From Pseudoalteromonas sp. GCY (lineage in GTDB: Bacteria; Pseudomonadota; Gammaproteobacteria; Enterobacterales; Alteromonadaceae): a stretch of 64,000 nucleotides of DNA. Position numbers and translations under genes: made by a program. Shown here in pieces: positions 26,747 to 36,261 of this stretch. Under the pieces are notes generated by a model. It saw nothing but the letters and a program-made list of their open reading frames with translations. It did no database searches and was not told the DNA's origin. Each line of letters begins with the position of its first letter. Within the stretch, counting starts at the first letter, position 1. The stretch lies in assembly GCF_016695175.1 (NCBI RefSeq), contig NZ_CP068022.1, positions 730,001-794,000 of the forward strand, in the 5' to 3' direction.

Positions 26747-29227
26747 TTAGCTTTGCCTTAACCCTTCACAAGGTTCCTGCTTAACCATTTTATTACTAGG
26801 ATAATAGGTCGCCCATAGTACGATTAAACTTATGAAAATTGGTATTCCTACCAAACCAATCACATAGCTATTACCGTCGATAATCATTGATTTCGTGATC
26901 TGACTTATAACCCATAAAGACATAAGAATACCGAAAGCCAGCCCAGCGCCTAATTGAAGAGAAGCTTCTTTAAGAAACAGTTTAATTACGTCTGAATTTT
27001 TGGCTCCTAACGCACGCCTCGTAGCAATTTCTTGCGTACGGATAATGATACTGTTTGAGGAAACGGCATAGATGCCACTTGCGGCTAGCATTAATGCGAC
27101 AACGCCACACCAAAGAAAAATCGTATTTACTGCATTCACTAATAGCATCGGCTGTTTGATTAAACTTTGATAGCTTTGCACATGATATAGCGTCACCTCA
27201 TTATCCATGCCATTTACAGCTTGCCTGAGAGCCGATTCTGCAGCATTAAGTGAGCCACTGTAGTGAATCACAATTTCCATGGTCCACCCTCTTAGATCCA
27301 TTAATCCATAGCCAGTATGCCAAGCACTCGTCGATTGCATTGTTGGTCCATGAACACTATCAGACACAATTCCAACAATTGTTCGCCATTCTGTATGCCA
27401 GCCACCTTCATCAACCGTTCTTACTTTTTGACCAAGCGCATCATTGTTTGGAAATAACGCCTCTGCCATTGAAGCATTTATAATTGTTGGAGATTCTCCA
27501 CTATCAACATCTCTCAGCTCGAAGCTTCTGCCTTCAATAATGTTCATACCAACGACTTGCCAAGCATCTCGGCTAACAACTTCAAAGTTCCACATTGGAT
27601 TTTCATTATAAACAAGCGCTTCTCTACCTTGGATTTCAAAATGTGAACTCCCTCCGCCAGTGCCAGGTAAACTGGTAAAATATCCTACACCGTTGATGTT
27701 TGGCTGCTGTTCCAGTTTATCTTTGAGCTGATAATAAAAATCGTTTCTTTTTTTAAGCTCCGATGTTGGATAGCTAGTGCTGGGTAATTGAATAGTGGCA
27801 GTCAATCGCTGCTCCGTTTTTACCCCATAGTCTGCATTTTGAGCCGCATAGCCAGTGCTTAGAAGAAGCGTCGCAACGACTAACACAACTGAGGATAAGA
27901 TGACTTCTGATATGACAAGCAACTTGTTCATTCTGCCAGCCTTTTTCCCAAGAGCACCTCTTGTTCCATCTCTTAGCACGGCATTAACATCTTGTGCCAA
28001 TGCTCTCATTGCGGGAATAAAGCCGGTTACAAAAACCATAAAGATCACTGACAGTAATAGAACCAAAATTGCGTCCATTTCTAGTGACAACACCCACCAA
28101 AAAGGACGTTCTCCATTGACTGAAAATATCTCGTCTAACACATCATTTGTAATGCTTGTACCGAAAGATGCGAATATAAAGGCGAGGATCGCACCCAAAC
28201 CACAAATGAATAAGCTTTCCCACAGCATTTGTAAGATCAATCTCTTTCTAGGGATCCCAAGAGAAATTCGAATTGCAACTTCTTTTGCCCTTTCATTCAC
28301 TCGAGCCAAAAGCAAATTGCCAATGTTAATACAACTCAAGAATAATATCAGAACAACAACACAGGACATGGCGATAAATATGGGGTAATGATGCGCAACA
28401 CCGTCATCAGTCATTTTAAAGTTAAAAACTCTGATATAGCCACCTGGAGAATCTGCTCGCCAACTAAACTCTTGCGGTAAGGCGAGGAATTGGCGTGTAA
28501 CTAAGTTACCTACTTCTTTTTCAAACTGACTCAAAGAGACATCAGGCTTTAATCGAGCCACACCATTAAGCGAGTCTCGAAAGGCATCAGAAGGGTGAGT
28601 AGGCTCGAACTGGTTAACAGCTAATGGTTGCCAAACTTGAGCAAAGGCCGGAAATGAAAACCCAGCAGGCATCACGCCAATGACTTGTTTAGAAATGCCA
28701 TTAACCTTAAGGTTCATGTTTAAAATATCATTACTTCGAGCAAAGTATTGGTCCCACAATTCGAAACTTATTACAACCACAGGCTCTGCGCCTATCTCAT
28801 GATCTTCAGGGCTAAAACCTCTACCCAAAACTGGTTGAGTTTTCGCAACTTCAAAAAGATTCCAGTCACTATGGCTAGAGTGAACTTTTATTGAACCTTG
28901 CCCATTGTTAATATTACTAATGGTTGATGTTCCCGTCCTATACAAGCTCATATTATCAATGAGTTTTGACTCTTGACTAATATAGTTCAAATGGAAAGGA
29001 TCCGTTCTCTGCCCTCGCCCATGCGCTTCTCTATATTCACCTTCAATTGCAACGATTGGAGTGTCGCCATTTAACGTTAAAGGTTTAAATATTAACTGTG
29101 ATAGAAGCGTATATGTATAAATAGAAAGCCCCAATCCTATCGCGACTATGAGTATCGACATTGATGAAAATAGTGGCTTTTTCAACAACCCCCTGAATAC
29201 GTACTTTATATCAATCCAATAGTTCAT
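26747..29227 (-). CDS. MacB/FtsX-type ABC transporter permease, 826 aa
   Basis: An inner-membrane permease with MacB-type periplasmic core domains and two FtsX-type halves. One N-terminal helix (LFSSMSILIVAIGLGLSIYTYTLL, about residues 19-42; quoted as SILIVAIGLGLSIYTYTLL) precedes a large periplasmic part. Three helices follow at about 280-430 (CVVVLILFLSCINIGNLLLARV, quoted as LILFLSCINIGNLLLA; RAKEVAIRISLGIPRKRLI coupling loop). The second half repeats this near 690-815 (RTQEIATRRALGAKNSDVIK). It belongs to the duplicated-permease group linked to efflux or lipoprotein export. It overlaps the ATPase gene by 17 bases and is last in a three-gene operon. Confidence 0.88.
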   Translation of the reverse strand: MNYWIDIKYVFRGLLKKPLFSSMSILIVAIGLGLSIYTYTLLSQLIFKPLTLNGDTPIVAIEGEYREAHGRGQRTDPFHLNYISQESKLIDNMSLYRTGTSTISNINNGQGSIKVHSSHSDWNLFEVAKTQPVLGRGFSPEDHEIGAEPVVVISFELWDQYFARSNDILNMNLKVNGISKQVIGVMPAGFSFPAFAQVWQPLAVNQFEPTHPSDAFRDSLNGVARLKPDVSLSQFEKEVGNLVTRQFLALPQEFSWRADSPGGYIRVFNFKMTDDGVAHHYPIFIAMSCVVVLILFLSCINIGNLLLARVNERAKEVAIRISLGIPRKRLILQMLWESLFICGLGAILAFIFASFGTSITNDVLDEIFSVNGERPFWWVLSLEMDAILVLLLSVIFMVFVTGFIPAMRALAQDVNAVLRDGTRGALGKKAGRMNKLLVISEVILSSVVLVVATLLLSTGYAAQNADYGVKTEQRLTATIQLPSTSYPTSELKKRNDFYYQLKDKLEQQPNINGVGYFTSLPGTGGGSSHFEIQGREALVYNENPMWNFEVVSRDAWQVVGMNIIEGRSFELRDVDSGESPTIINASMAEALFPNNDALGQKVRTVDEGGWHTEWRTIVGIVSDSVHGPTMQSTSAWHTGYGLMDLRGWTMEIVIHYSGSLNAAESALRQAVNGMDNEVTLYHVQSYQSLIKQPMLLVNAVNTIFLWCGVVALMLAASGIYAVSSNSIIIRTQEIATRRALGAKNSDVIKLFLKEASLQLGAGLAFGILMSLWVISQITKSMIIDGNSYVIGLVGIPIFISLIVLWATYYPSNKMVKQEPCEGLRQS

Positions 29228-29966
29228 ATTCCGATCCCTTTAACGCATGAGTCCCCATTGATCTGATGTTATTTGATATGTCCCCTACAATTTCACCATC
29301 AAACACTTCTATAATACGTTGTGTTCTTTTCGCTGATGCAGGATCGTGAGTAACCATACATATAGTCGCGCCCTCTTTATTTAAAACCTCCAACAATTTC
29401 ATCACCATTTCAGCGTTTTTCGAGTCCAAATTACCAGTAGGCTCATCAGCTAAGATAATAGAGGGATTACCTGCAATCGCTCTCGCGACTGCTACTCGTT
29501 GCTGCTGTCCTCCCGATAATTGAGATGGGTAGTGTTTTGCTCGGTGCGCCATATCTACTTTTTCTAACGCGGATACTACTGACTGTCTTCGCTGGTCAGC
29601 GGTCAAGTCTGTTCGGTATGTTAATGGTAGCTCTACATTTTCTTCAATTGTCAAATCGCTAATAAGATTAAATGATTGAAAGACAAAACCAATTTCTTTA
29701 TTTCTAATTCTAGCTCGCTCATCAGTATCAATATCAGATGCGTCATGACCTGCTAATTGGTACATTCCTTTCGTTGGCGTATCTAACAAACCAAGCAGAG
29801 AAAGTAATGTGGATTTTCCGCAACCAGAAGGTCCCGTAATGGCAATATACTCTCCAGAATATATTGTTAAGTTAATGTTTTTTAACGCATGGGTTTCTAC
29901 TTCATCGGTATAAAAAACTTTGTCTAAAGATTCTAGTTTAACTAGAGTTTTATTATTCTTACTCAT
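29211..29966 (-). CDS. ABC transporter ATP-binding protein, MacB/LolD type
   Basis: A 251-residue ABC ATPase. Walker A is GPSGCGKSTLL (about residue 43), the signature is LSGGQQQRVAVARA, Walker B is IILADEPTGNLD and the switch His is in VTHDPAS. The DEPTGNLDS and LSGGQQQRVA forms are typical of the MacB/LolD/HrtA branch. It pairs with the FtsX-type permease (overlapping) and the HlyD adaptor just upstream (8-bp gap). This is a tripartite efflux machine that would need a TolC-like outer-membrane partner, absent here. Confidence 0.93.
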   Translation of the reverse strand: MSKNNKTLVKLESLDKVFYTDEVETHALKNINLTIYSGEYIAITGPSGCGKSTLLSLLGLLDTPTKGMYQLAGHDASDIDTDERARIRNKEIGFVFQSFNLISDLTIEENVELPLTYRTDLTADQRRQSVVSALEKVDMAHRAKHYPSQLSGGQQQRVAVARAIAGNPSIILADEPTGNLDSKNAEMVMKLLEVLNKEGATICMVTHDPASAKRTQRIIEVFDGEIVGDISNNIRSMGTHALKGSEYELLD

Positions 29967-29974
29967 TGGCTTTC

Positions 29975-31231
29975 CTAATTAATTTGAATACGTTCGTGTT
30001 GTTTCCAACCCGAGGCGTCTGAAACGATGACTTGGTCTCCTTCCTTCAAACCACCTTCTATTTGAATATACTGACTCGACATAAAACCAAAGTTCACTGG
30101 ATGCTTTACCGCAAAATCTCCCGATGTTTCCAAAACATAAATTTCCATCTGACTAAAGCTATTAGCAAACATTGGCCTTCTAACAAACAAAGTATTGGGA
30201 ATGGTATTAATCTCTATCACCCCATCAACTGATAACTCAGGGCGAGCTTCTTTAGGTAATGCGCTCGTGAGTTCAATATCTACTTGAACGGACCCATTTG
30301 ATACGATGGGGTCAATACGAAGTACACTACCTTCAATTTTACTGCTTCGTGTATCGAGAATAGTGCGTTGGCCTACAACAACATCTTTTATCTGTTTTTC
30401 AGGAATTCTAAGTTCAGCAATAAAGATGTCACTTCTAGCCAGCAATGCCAAGTTGGTCCCTGCATTTACCTCCTGCCCAAGCTCAATAGGTACTTCTTGA
30501 ATTATACTATCCATCGTTGCTGTCACTTTTAGACTATCTACTTGTTGAGCGTATCTATCTACAGCCTTTTGCATCATAGTTAATCGCGCTTCACTAGCTT
30601 CAATCTGTGCCGCTAAATTCTCTTTACGTTTCTCTAAACGCTGCTTTTCCAACATCCATTGTTGTTCATACTGCATCACATCCATTTTGACTTCCTCGAA
30701 GTCTATTTTCGAAATTGCATCGAACCCCTTTTCCAACAGTTCTTGTTGCGCATTTAAGGTAAGCTTACTGCGTTCAAAACCAAGCTTCTCATTCATTACT
30801 CTGATCTCTTGATCGAGTAACTCAGATTCCAACGCAACCTTTCTTGCTTGTACTTCTGATTGCAACGCTTGTAGTTCCCATTTAGCCTCTTCCATTTGTT
30901 GCGATAAATGAGGGTTACTAAGTTCCAAAATAAGCTCACCTTGCTTCACTACTGCTCCAGGCTTTTTAAGTATTCTTTCTACTCGTCCTGAAACACTCAC
31001 CGCCATCCAACGCTTTTCCTTTGGTACCAGTACGCCTGTTCCCCTCACATTGATGTTCAGCTCACCTCTTTTTACACCATCAATTAACAAACTTTCCTTC
31101 TTAGCTAAGTAGGAGGCATTACTTGTATTTAACATAAATATGGTCGCTAAAGTGAGGCAGGTAACCGTAACAAGGCCCCACTTAACTCGTCTGCTAACCC
31201 CTTTCTTGTTATCTTTTCGAACTATATCCAT
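29975..31231 (-). CDS. HlyD-family periplasmic adaptor of the ABC efflux system
   Basis: A 418-residue membrane-fusion protein: one N-terminal membrane anchor (about residues 18-36), the first half of the lipoyl/barrel-sandwich domain (VSVSGRVERILKKPGAVVKQGE), a long coiled-coil hairpin (about 110-240, Glu/Gln/Arg-rich heptads), the second lipoyl half (TMDSIIQEVPIELGQEVNAG), then a beta barrel and a membrane-proximal domain. It bridges the inner-membrane permease and an outer-membrane channel. It is first in the operon, and its promoter faces the response-regulator promoter across a 180-bp spacer. Confidence 0.9.
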   Translation of the reverse strand: MDIVRKDNKKGVSRRVKWGLVTVTCLTLATIFMLNTSNASYLAKKESLLIDGVKRGELNINVRGTGVLVPKEKRWMAVSVSGRVERILKKPGAVVKQGELILELSNPHLSQQMEEAKWELQALQSEVQARKVALESELLDQEIRVMNEKLGFERSKLTLNAQQELLEKGFDAISKIDFEEVKMDVMQYEQQWMLEKQRLEKRKENLAAQIEASEARLTMMQKAVDRYAQQVDSLKVTATMDSIIQEVPIELGQEVNAGTNLALLARSDIFIAELRIPEKQIKDVVVGQRTILDTRSSKIEGSVLRIDPIVSNGSVQVDIELTSALPKEARPELSVDGVIEINTIPNTLFVRRPMFANSFSQMEIYVLETSGDFAVKHPVNFGFMSSQYIQIEGGLKEGDQVIVSDASGWKQHERIQIN

Positions 31232-31330
31232 TACTTATCCTAAAAATTTGGAAATCATCGACCTTTAACATCCAATGTAGGTCTTTCAATGAATTTTAAT
31301 AAGACAAGAAAGGTAAAATAAACCGCGCTA

Positions 31331-31378
31331 AAAGTTTACAAAAGTTTGCATTTAACTCAGCGAGTTAACAGGTATAAT
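31331..31378 (+). promoter_or_regulatory. Tandem direct repeat, palindrome and TATAAT in the divergent control region
   Basis: AAAGTTTACA (31331-31340) is followed directly by AAAGTTTGCA (31341-31350), a 10-bp-spaced tandem repeat of the kind OmpR-family regulators bind. Immediately downstream is a perfect 7-bp palindrome, TTAACTC-AGC-GAGTTAA (31352-31368), then TATAAT at 31373-31378. A GGGAGG ribosome site (31397-31402) precedes the TTG start of the regulator. The region also serves the divergent efflux operon, so it is the likely site for two-component control of both. Confidence 0.6.
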
Positions 31379-31411
31379 GAGGATTAGGACTATCTAGGGA
31401 GGATGCTGTAG

Positions 31412-32107
31412 TTGAATATCAAACCCAAATTACTCATTATTGAAGACGAACCAGCTATTTTACGCGGATTAACCGACCTTTTCGTTTTTCACGGCTATGA
31501 TGTACATAGTGAATCTGATGGTGTATTAGGGTTAAAATGCGCAATTCACGAAAATTATGCCTGCGTTATCCTTGATGTAATGCTTCCATCCATGAATGGT
31601 TTCGATATCTGTAATAATTTAAGGCAGTCGTCTCCTTCACAACCTATTTTAATGTTGACAGCTAAAAATAGTGAAGAAGACATCATCAACGGTCTTTCTT
31701 TAGGCGCTGATGACTATGTTGCAAAGCCATTTTCCACATCAGAGCTGGTATTGAGAGTTAATGCCCTTGTTCGTCGTTCGGGTTGGACAGGAGCAGAGCA
31801 AACGCTTGTATTAAGCCCTGATATCACAATCAACACGCAAACTTTAACGGGCAAGTTAGGAAACAATGAAACAAAATTTACACGTAGAGAAGTCGAGGTA
31901 CTGTGTTACCTACATCGTCAAAAGCACCCTGTTTCTCGCGACGAACTGCTTAAAGAAGTGTGGGGTTATAAAGAGACTCGCGATATAGACACTCGTACGA
32001 TTGATATACACATCGCAAAACTTCGAAAGAAAATTGAACATGATGCCAAATCTCCTCAATATTTAGTGACCCATCGTGGAGAAGGATACCAACTTCATGC
32101 TGATTAA
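31412..32107 (+). CDS. OmpR-family response regulator
   Basis: A 231-residue two-component regulator. The receiver domain (1-120) has IIEDE (acidic pair), the phospho-acceptor Asp in CVILDVMLPSMNG (about residue 53), LTAK and the Lys in DDYVAKPFS. A winged-helix DNA-binding domain follows (about 135-230, FTRREVEVLCYLHRQK ... DTRTIDIHIAKLRKKI). The start is TTG 31412, nine bases behind GGGAGG; an upstream ATG is closed by TAG. It overlaps the kinase gene by 11 bases and is divergent from the efflux operon it likely controls. Confidence 0.92.
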   Translation: MNIKPKLLIIEDEPAILRGLTDLFVFHGYDVHSESDGVLGLKCAIHENYACVILDVMLPSMNGFDICNNLRQSSPSQPILMLTAKNSEEDIINGLSLGADDYVAKPFSTSELVLRVNALVRRSGWTGAEQTLVLSPDITINTQTLTGKLGNNETKFTRREVEVLCYLHRQKHPVSRDELLKEVWGYKETRDIDTRTIDIHIAKLRKKIEHDAKSPQYLVTHRGEGYQLHAD

Positions 32108-33860
32108 GTGGCTAACCTCTAGTCGTGAGCCAACATATACGCCTTTGAACTATCTTCAAGGTGTTAAAAAGCTTCGGGTGCTAACTAGCTTAATCACGCT
32201 GTTAATTATGATTCTTATGGCTCTGTTATTGTACTTTAGCTATCAATCTGCTCGAGAGTCTCAGCTAGATAGTTATCGCCAAGAAGCCCGTAATTTGATT
32301 CAAGTTACAAACACAAAACTGTTTCGAAAGCTCATAGCGCATGACTCTATTCCCGCTACTGCGTTCGACTATTACAGTTACTCATATAACTCACAGACTA
32401 ATCAAACGGATAAATTACGTTCACCGTTAGTATCTCCAGCGACTCAACCAAACATTCCCGGGTTGGTTGGCTTTTTTCAAATAAATGCAGATCACCAATT
32501 TAGTAGCCCGATTTGGATCAAAGAAATTAATTTCTATGCTGGGATGGAACAACAAATAAATTCCACATCACCGTTTGAAAAAAAAGCCTTCGAAATACTG
32601 CAATTGGTTTCTCAATCATCGCGCATCAATGCATTATTGGGTAATAGCCTAAATCTCAAAAAGCAGCATTGGAATATCACATTTGATGTGCCTGATAACT
32701 TACTATTTTACAGAATAATAACCAACTCTGAGAGCGCCAAAATACAAGGTTTCTTAGTCGAAAGAACACTCTACTTACAACGACACATTAATGATATTTT
32801 GGCGCTACGCAGCTTTTCTGACTCTGTGCTCGTGAAACTCACAGATAATGAGGGGAATGCCGGCGATGAATATTTCCTCTATCAAAAAACTGAAACGAAT
32901 GAAGTCATCGTAAGTAATCCGGAACAAACAAATATCAACCTTCAGCAACAAATAATTGACTCGAGTACGCTAAAGTGGCCTTATTCGAATTACGATATAT
33001 CAATTTCGACAAAAGCACTGCCTTTCTCGAAGAATATGTTTTTAGGAGGTGCTTTTCTTGCTGTACTCTTTAGCGCCTTACTTATTGGCTGCTTTGGTTT
33101 CTATAGACTTGGCCTTGAGCAACTGCAACTTGCTGAACAACGGTTAAACTTTGTTTCTTCTATTAGTCATGAGTTAAAAACACCACTGACATCCATAAAA
33201 ATGTACAGTGAGATGCTACAGGCTGGTATCGTACAATCGCCAACACATCAAGCTGAATACTATGACTTTATACACAGCGAAAGCGAACGGTTAAGTAGAT
33301 TGATAGATAATATTTTACAACTTACAAAGTTGCATCACCAAAAGCAAACAGTTAAACCACAACCAGTTAGCGTTGCTGTTTTAATGGATATCATCCATTC
33401 AAAAGCATCCTCTTTGATGCTGAAACACAACTTTAAACAACATATAAGTACAGAGCTTGTTGCGCCTGAAGAAACCATGTTAAACATGGATTTAGATGCT
33501 TTTTCACAAATAATAATAAATATCACAGACAATGCGATTAAATTTTATGACCAAGCTAAGATTAACGACATAGAAAGACAAAAAGTCGATTTTATATTCC
33601 GTCGCCAATCCGGCCAAATAAATATGCTAGAACTAGAGATCCGCGATTATGGTGCAGGTATTACGGAATCCCAAGAAAAACGAATTTTCGAACTTTTCTA
33701 CCGTGCTGGTAACGAGCTCACAAGAGCGACTCAAGGAACCGGAATTGGTCTGGCGCTTGTTCACGAGCTTGTCCATGCACATCGTGGGGAAGTCTTAGCG
33801 GTTCGAAGAAACCCTGGCTTAGCAATCAATATCACTTTTCCAATCAACCCCATTCATTAA
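32097..33860 (+). CDS. Sensor histidine kinase
   Basis: A 587-residue membrane kinase: TM1 (about 30-50), a large periplasmic sensor region (about 55-310), TM2 (about 312-335), then the catalytic core. The H box is SSISHELKTPLTSIKMYSEM (about 357), the N box NITDNAIKFYDQ, G1 RDYGAGI and G2 GTGIGLALVHELV. The sensor domain is not recognised. I start at ATG 32097, behind GAGAAGG; a GTG at 32076 is an alternative. Together with the regulator and the divergent efflux genes it suggests sensing of an envelope or antimicrobial stress. Confidence 0.92.
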   Translation: MLIKWLTSSREPTYTPLNYLQGVKKLRVLTSLITLLIMILMALLLYFSYQSARESQLDSYRQEARNLIQVTNTKLFRKLIAHDSIPATAFDYYSYSYNSQTNQTDKLRSPLVSPATQPNIPGLVGFFQINADHQFSSPIWIKEINFYAGMEQQINSTSPFEKKAFEILQLVSQSSRINALLGNSLNLKKQHWNITFDVPDNLLFYRIITNSESAKIQGFLVERTLYLQRHINDILALRSFSDSVLVKLTDNEGNAGDEYFLYQKTETNEVIVSNPEQTNINLQQQIIDSSTLKWPYSNYDISISTKALPFSKNMFLGGAFLAVLFSALLIGCFGFYRLGLEQLQLAEQRLNFVSSISHELKTPLTSIKMYSEMLQAGIVQSPTHQAEYYDFIHSESERLSRLIDNILQLTKLHHQKQTVKPQPVSVAVLMDIIHSKASSLMLKHNFKQHISTELVAPEETMLNMDLDAFSQIIINITDNAIKFYDQAKINDIERQKVDFIFRRQSGQINMLELEIRDYGAGITESQEKRIFELFYRAGNELTRATQGTGIGLALVHELVHAHRGEVLAVRRNPGLAINITFPINPIH

Positions 33861-34200
33861 TGTATCAAGTAATCTGAGCTGCGGGTGATTAAGGCAAATT
33901 TTAAATACAATAAGTTTGCTCGTTCTTTATCCAACCTCAGGTTAAATACTAGAAAGCAGCTCAATACTTAATACTTAACACTTAATACTTAATACTTACA
34001 ACACACCCACTCCAATATAGCGCATAAACTCAACTTGATTTGATAAGTTAAAATAAAAATACTACTCATTTATGCACCTAAATAGGAAAAAGTAGATATT
34101 TTTTTCATTCCACCTTTGACAATTATTAATATACAGCTAACTTTGTTACCAACCTGTTTCAAAGGTTAATTTTAAAATAATTATAAATAGGAACAATAAG
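33861..34200. other. Intergenic, 340 bp, with a small tandem repeat
   Basis: AT-rich spacer between the kinase gene and the subtilase gene. It contains the 7-bp tandem repeat at 33963-33997 and probably the subtilase promoter; I see no confident -35/-10 pair and no gene. Confidence 0.4.
33963..33997. repeat. Five 7-bp tandem copies of AATACTT
   Basis: Copies start at 33963, 33970, 33977 (variant AACACTT), 33984 and 33991. It is a short tandem repeat of slippage type, not part of a larger element. Confidence 0.8.
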
Positions 34201-35340
34201 ATGAAAAAAACACTACTTACTTTGTCTATCATGTCGACGTTTGGTGCTACTACAGTTTTTGCACAAGATGCAACGTATCAAGGCGCAGCCGTGGATGCAG
34301 AAATTGCGAATACCTGCATCGTGCGTTTTAAAGATGATGTTTCAAAGTTTGATGTTGAAGGTAAAGCGCGTGGCATGGTCGCAAAAGCGAATGCACAAGC
34401 GAAACATGTCTATAAAAATACCATCAAAGGCATGGCTGTGAACATGAGCTGTGACAAAGCTAAATCTGCGTTTGCAGGAAATAGCGATGTGATGCGCTTT
34501 ACTCCCGATGGTAAAGTGTATGCAAGCCCGGCAAAGGCAAAGGGAAAACCAGGTGGTGGTAGTAACCCACAAACAACACCTTGGAGCGTAACGCGTGTTG
34601 GCGGTCCTGTGAATGGTAACGGTTATACCGCTTGGGTTATTGATACCGGTATCGACTTAGATCATCAAGATTTAAACGTTGACGCAAGCCGCGGTTTCTC
34701 AGCATTTTCTAGCGGTAGAAATGCAGGTATGGACGACGGCAACGGCCACGGCACACACGTAGCGGGTACGATTGGCGCGCTCGATAACGATATTGATGTA
34801 GTGGGAGTTGCAGCTGGCACCACTGTAGTTCCAGTAAAAGTGTTAGATGCTCGCGGCTCAGGCAGCTGGTCAGGTGTTTTAGCTGGTGTTGATCATGTTG
34901 CGGTCAATGCAAGTCCTGGCGACTGCGCAAATATGAGCTTGGGTGGCGGCTTCAACCAAGAGCTAAATGATGCCGTTGAAAGCGCAGCTCAACAATCTGG
35001 TGCTTTCTTTGTGGTAGCCGCTGGTAACGAAAGCCAGCACGCAGCAAATGTGTCTCCAGCTAGTGCTTCACACAACCGTGTATTCACTATTTCAGCGACC
35101 GACTCAAATGACCGTTTTGCAAGCTTCTCAAACTATGGCAATCCACCTGTAGACTATGCAGCTCCTGGTGTTGGCATTTTATCACTTAAAAATGGTGGCG
35201 GAACAACGACGATGTCAGGCACTTCAATGGCTTCACCTGCCGCCTGTGCTGTGATCATGATGCGAAATGGTAACCCAGGTACTGATGGTATAGCATCAAA
35301 CGATCCTGATGGCAATGCAGATAGCATCGTTCATCTTTAA
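34201..35340 (+). CDS. Secreted subtilisin-like serine protease (S8)
   Basis: A 379-residue secreted subtilase: signal peptide (to about residue 21, VFAQD), a short I9-type inhibitory propeptide (about 35-105), a Lys/Gly-rich linker (AKAKGKPGGGS) and the S8 catalytic domain (about 122-360). The triad is visible: Asp in VIDTGIDL, His in GHGTHVAGT and Ser in GTSMASPAACAV. The usual SMASPHVAG is altered to SMASPAACAV, so the region just after the nucleophile differs from most family members. There is no C-terminal PPC or pro-domain, so it is on the short side. Monocistronic with a terminator. Confidence 0.9.
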   Translation: MKKTLLTLSIMSTFGATTVFAQDATYQGAAVDAEIANTCIVRFKDDVSKFDVEGKARGMVAKANAQAKHVYKNTIKGMAVNMSCDKAKSAFAGNSDVMRFTPDGKVYASPAKAKGKPGGGSNPQTTPWSVTRVGGPVNGNGYTAWVIDTGIDLDHQDLNVDASRGFSAFSSGRNAGMDDGNGHGTHVAGTIGALDNDIDVVGVAAGTTVVPVKVLDARGSGSWSGVLAGVDHVAVNASPGDCANMSLGGGFNQELNDAVESAAQQSGAFFVVAAGNESQHAANVSPASASHNRVFTISATDSNDRFASFSNYGNPPVDYAAPGVGILSLKNGGGTTTMSGTSMASPAACAVIMMRNGNPGTDGIASNDPDGNADSIVHL

Positions 35341-35348
35341 TATGGCTT

Positions 35349-35370
35349 AAGAGCACCTAAAGGTGCTCTT
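35349..35370 (+). terminator. Terminator hairpin after the subtilase gene
   Basis: A perfect 9-bp stem (35349-35357 with 35362-35370) with loop TAAA, eight bases past the stop codon; the last arm ends in TT followed by CTCCC. Confidence 0.7.
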
Positions 35371-35499
35371 CTCCCTCCCAAACCCCCTTCCCTGCTCAAT
35401 AAACTATTGTTACAAATAAACACGCCCTATTCTGGAGCTGATGCTTAATATGTTGCTAAACTGAGCACAACAATAACAATCAAATTAACTGGAATCACT

Positions 35500-36189
35500 A
35501 TGTCATTACAAAAATGGGGAGGTGTCGCAGCACTCACAGAAGCCGCGACTTATTTGTTTGGCTTTGTATTATTTTTTGGGGTTTTGGACTCAAGTGAGCA
35601 CAATACGCCAGCGCTTTATCTAGATTTCTTTGTGCAAAATCGCGATACCTTTTTTCTTGGTTATATCGTGATTGGGATTATTTTCAGTTTTGCCCTGATT
35701 GTGTTGGTGCAAGCAATTCATCAACGCTTTAACACAGTGTCACCTGAGTTTATGAAGTTTACTAGTGTAGTGGGGTATATTTGGGCTGCGATTGTCCTTG
35801 CCAGTACCATGATTTTTTTAACCAGCATTGAAGCGATTGCAAAATTTTATGATACAGATCCGGCGCTTGCACTAACAATAAACCGTACTATCTCGATAGT
35901 GGTAGATGCACTAGGGGGCGGCATTGAACTAGTAGGCGCGATTTGGGTGCTGGCAATCAGTTACGCCGGTCTCAAACATAAAATATTTAGCCCACTACTT
36001 CATTATTGGGGCTTGCTTGTGAGTCTAGCTGGGATTTTAACTTTATTTTCAGGTGTATCTTTCCTTGCCGAGAACCCATTTTTTGAGGTTACCACGGCTA
36101 TATTTGGTCTCGGACAAATCCTATGGTTTATTGGATTAGGCGTGATGCTATTGAGGAATAAGACATCATCAGAGGTTGTTCCCGACTAA
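35500..36189 (+). CDS. DUF4386-type membrane protein
   Basis: A 229-residue protein with six predicted inner-membrane helices (near 10-30, 50-75, 88-110, 128-155, 165-185, 195-215) and no large soluble part. The pattern (two helices, a loop with QNRDTFFLGYIVIGI, then four helices) fits the DUF4386 family. The function is unknown and no catalytic motif can be seen. It stands alone between the subtilase and the convergent LprI-like gene. Confidence 0.75.
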   Translation: MSLQKWGGVAALTEAATYLFGFVLFFGVLDSSEHNTPALYLDFFVQNRDTFFLGYIVIGIIFSFALIVLVQAIHQRFNTVSPEFMKFTSVVGYIWAAIVLASTMIFLTSIEAIAKFYDTDPALALTINRTISIVVDALGGGIELVGAIWVLAISYAGLKHKIFSPLLHYWGLLVSLAGILTLFSGVSFLAENPFFEVTTAIFGLGQILWFIGLGVMLLRNKTSSEVVPD

Positions 36190-36261
36190 GTTAAGGTAGA
36201 TAGCCTAAGCTCAGAATAGTACTCACAGTGGATATTGTGAGGTAATTACCAGAACCACATT

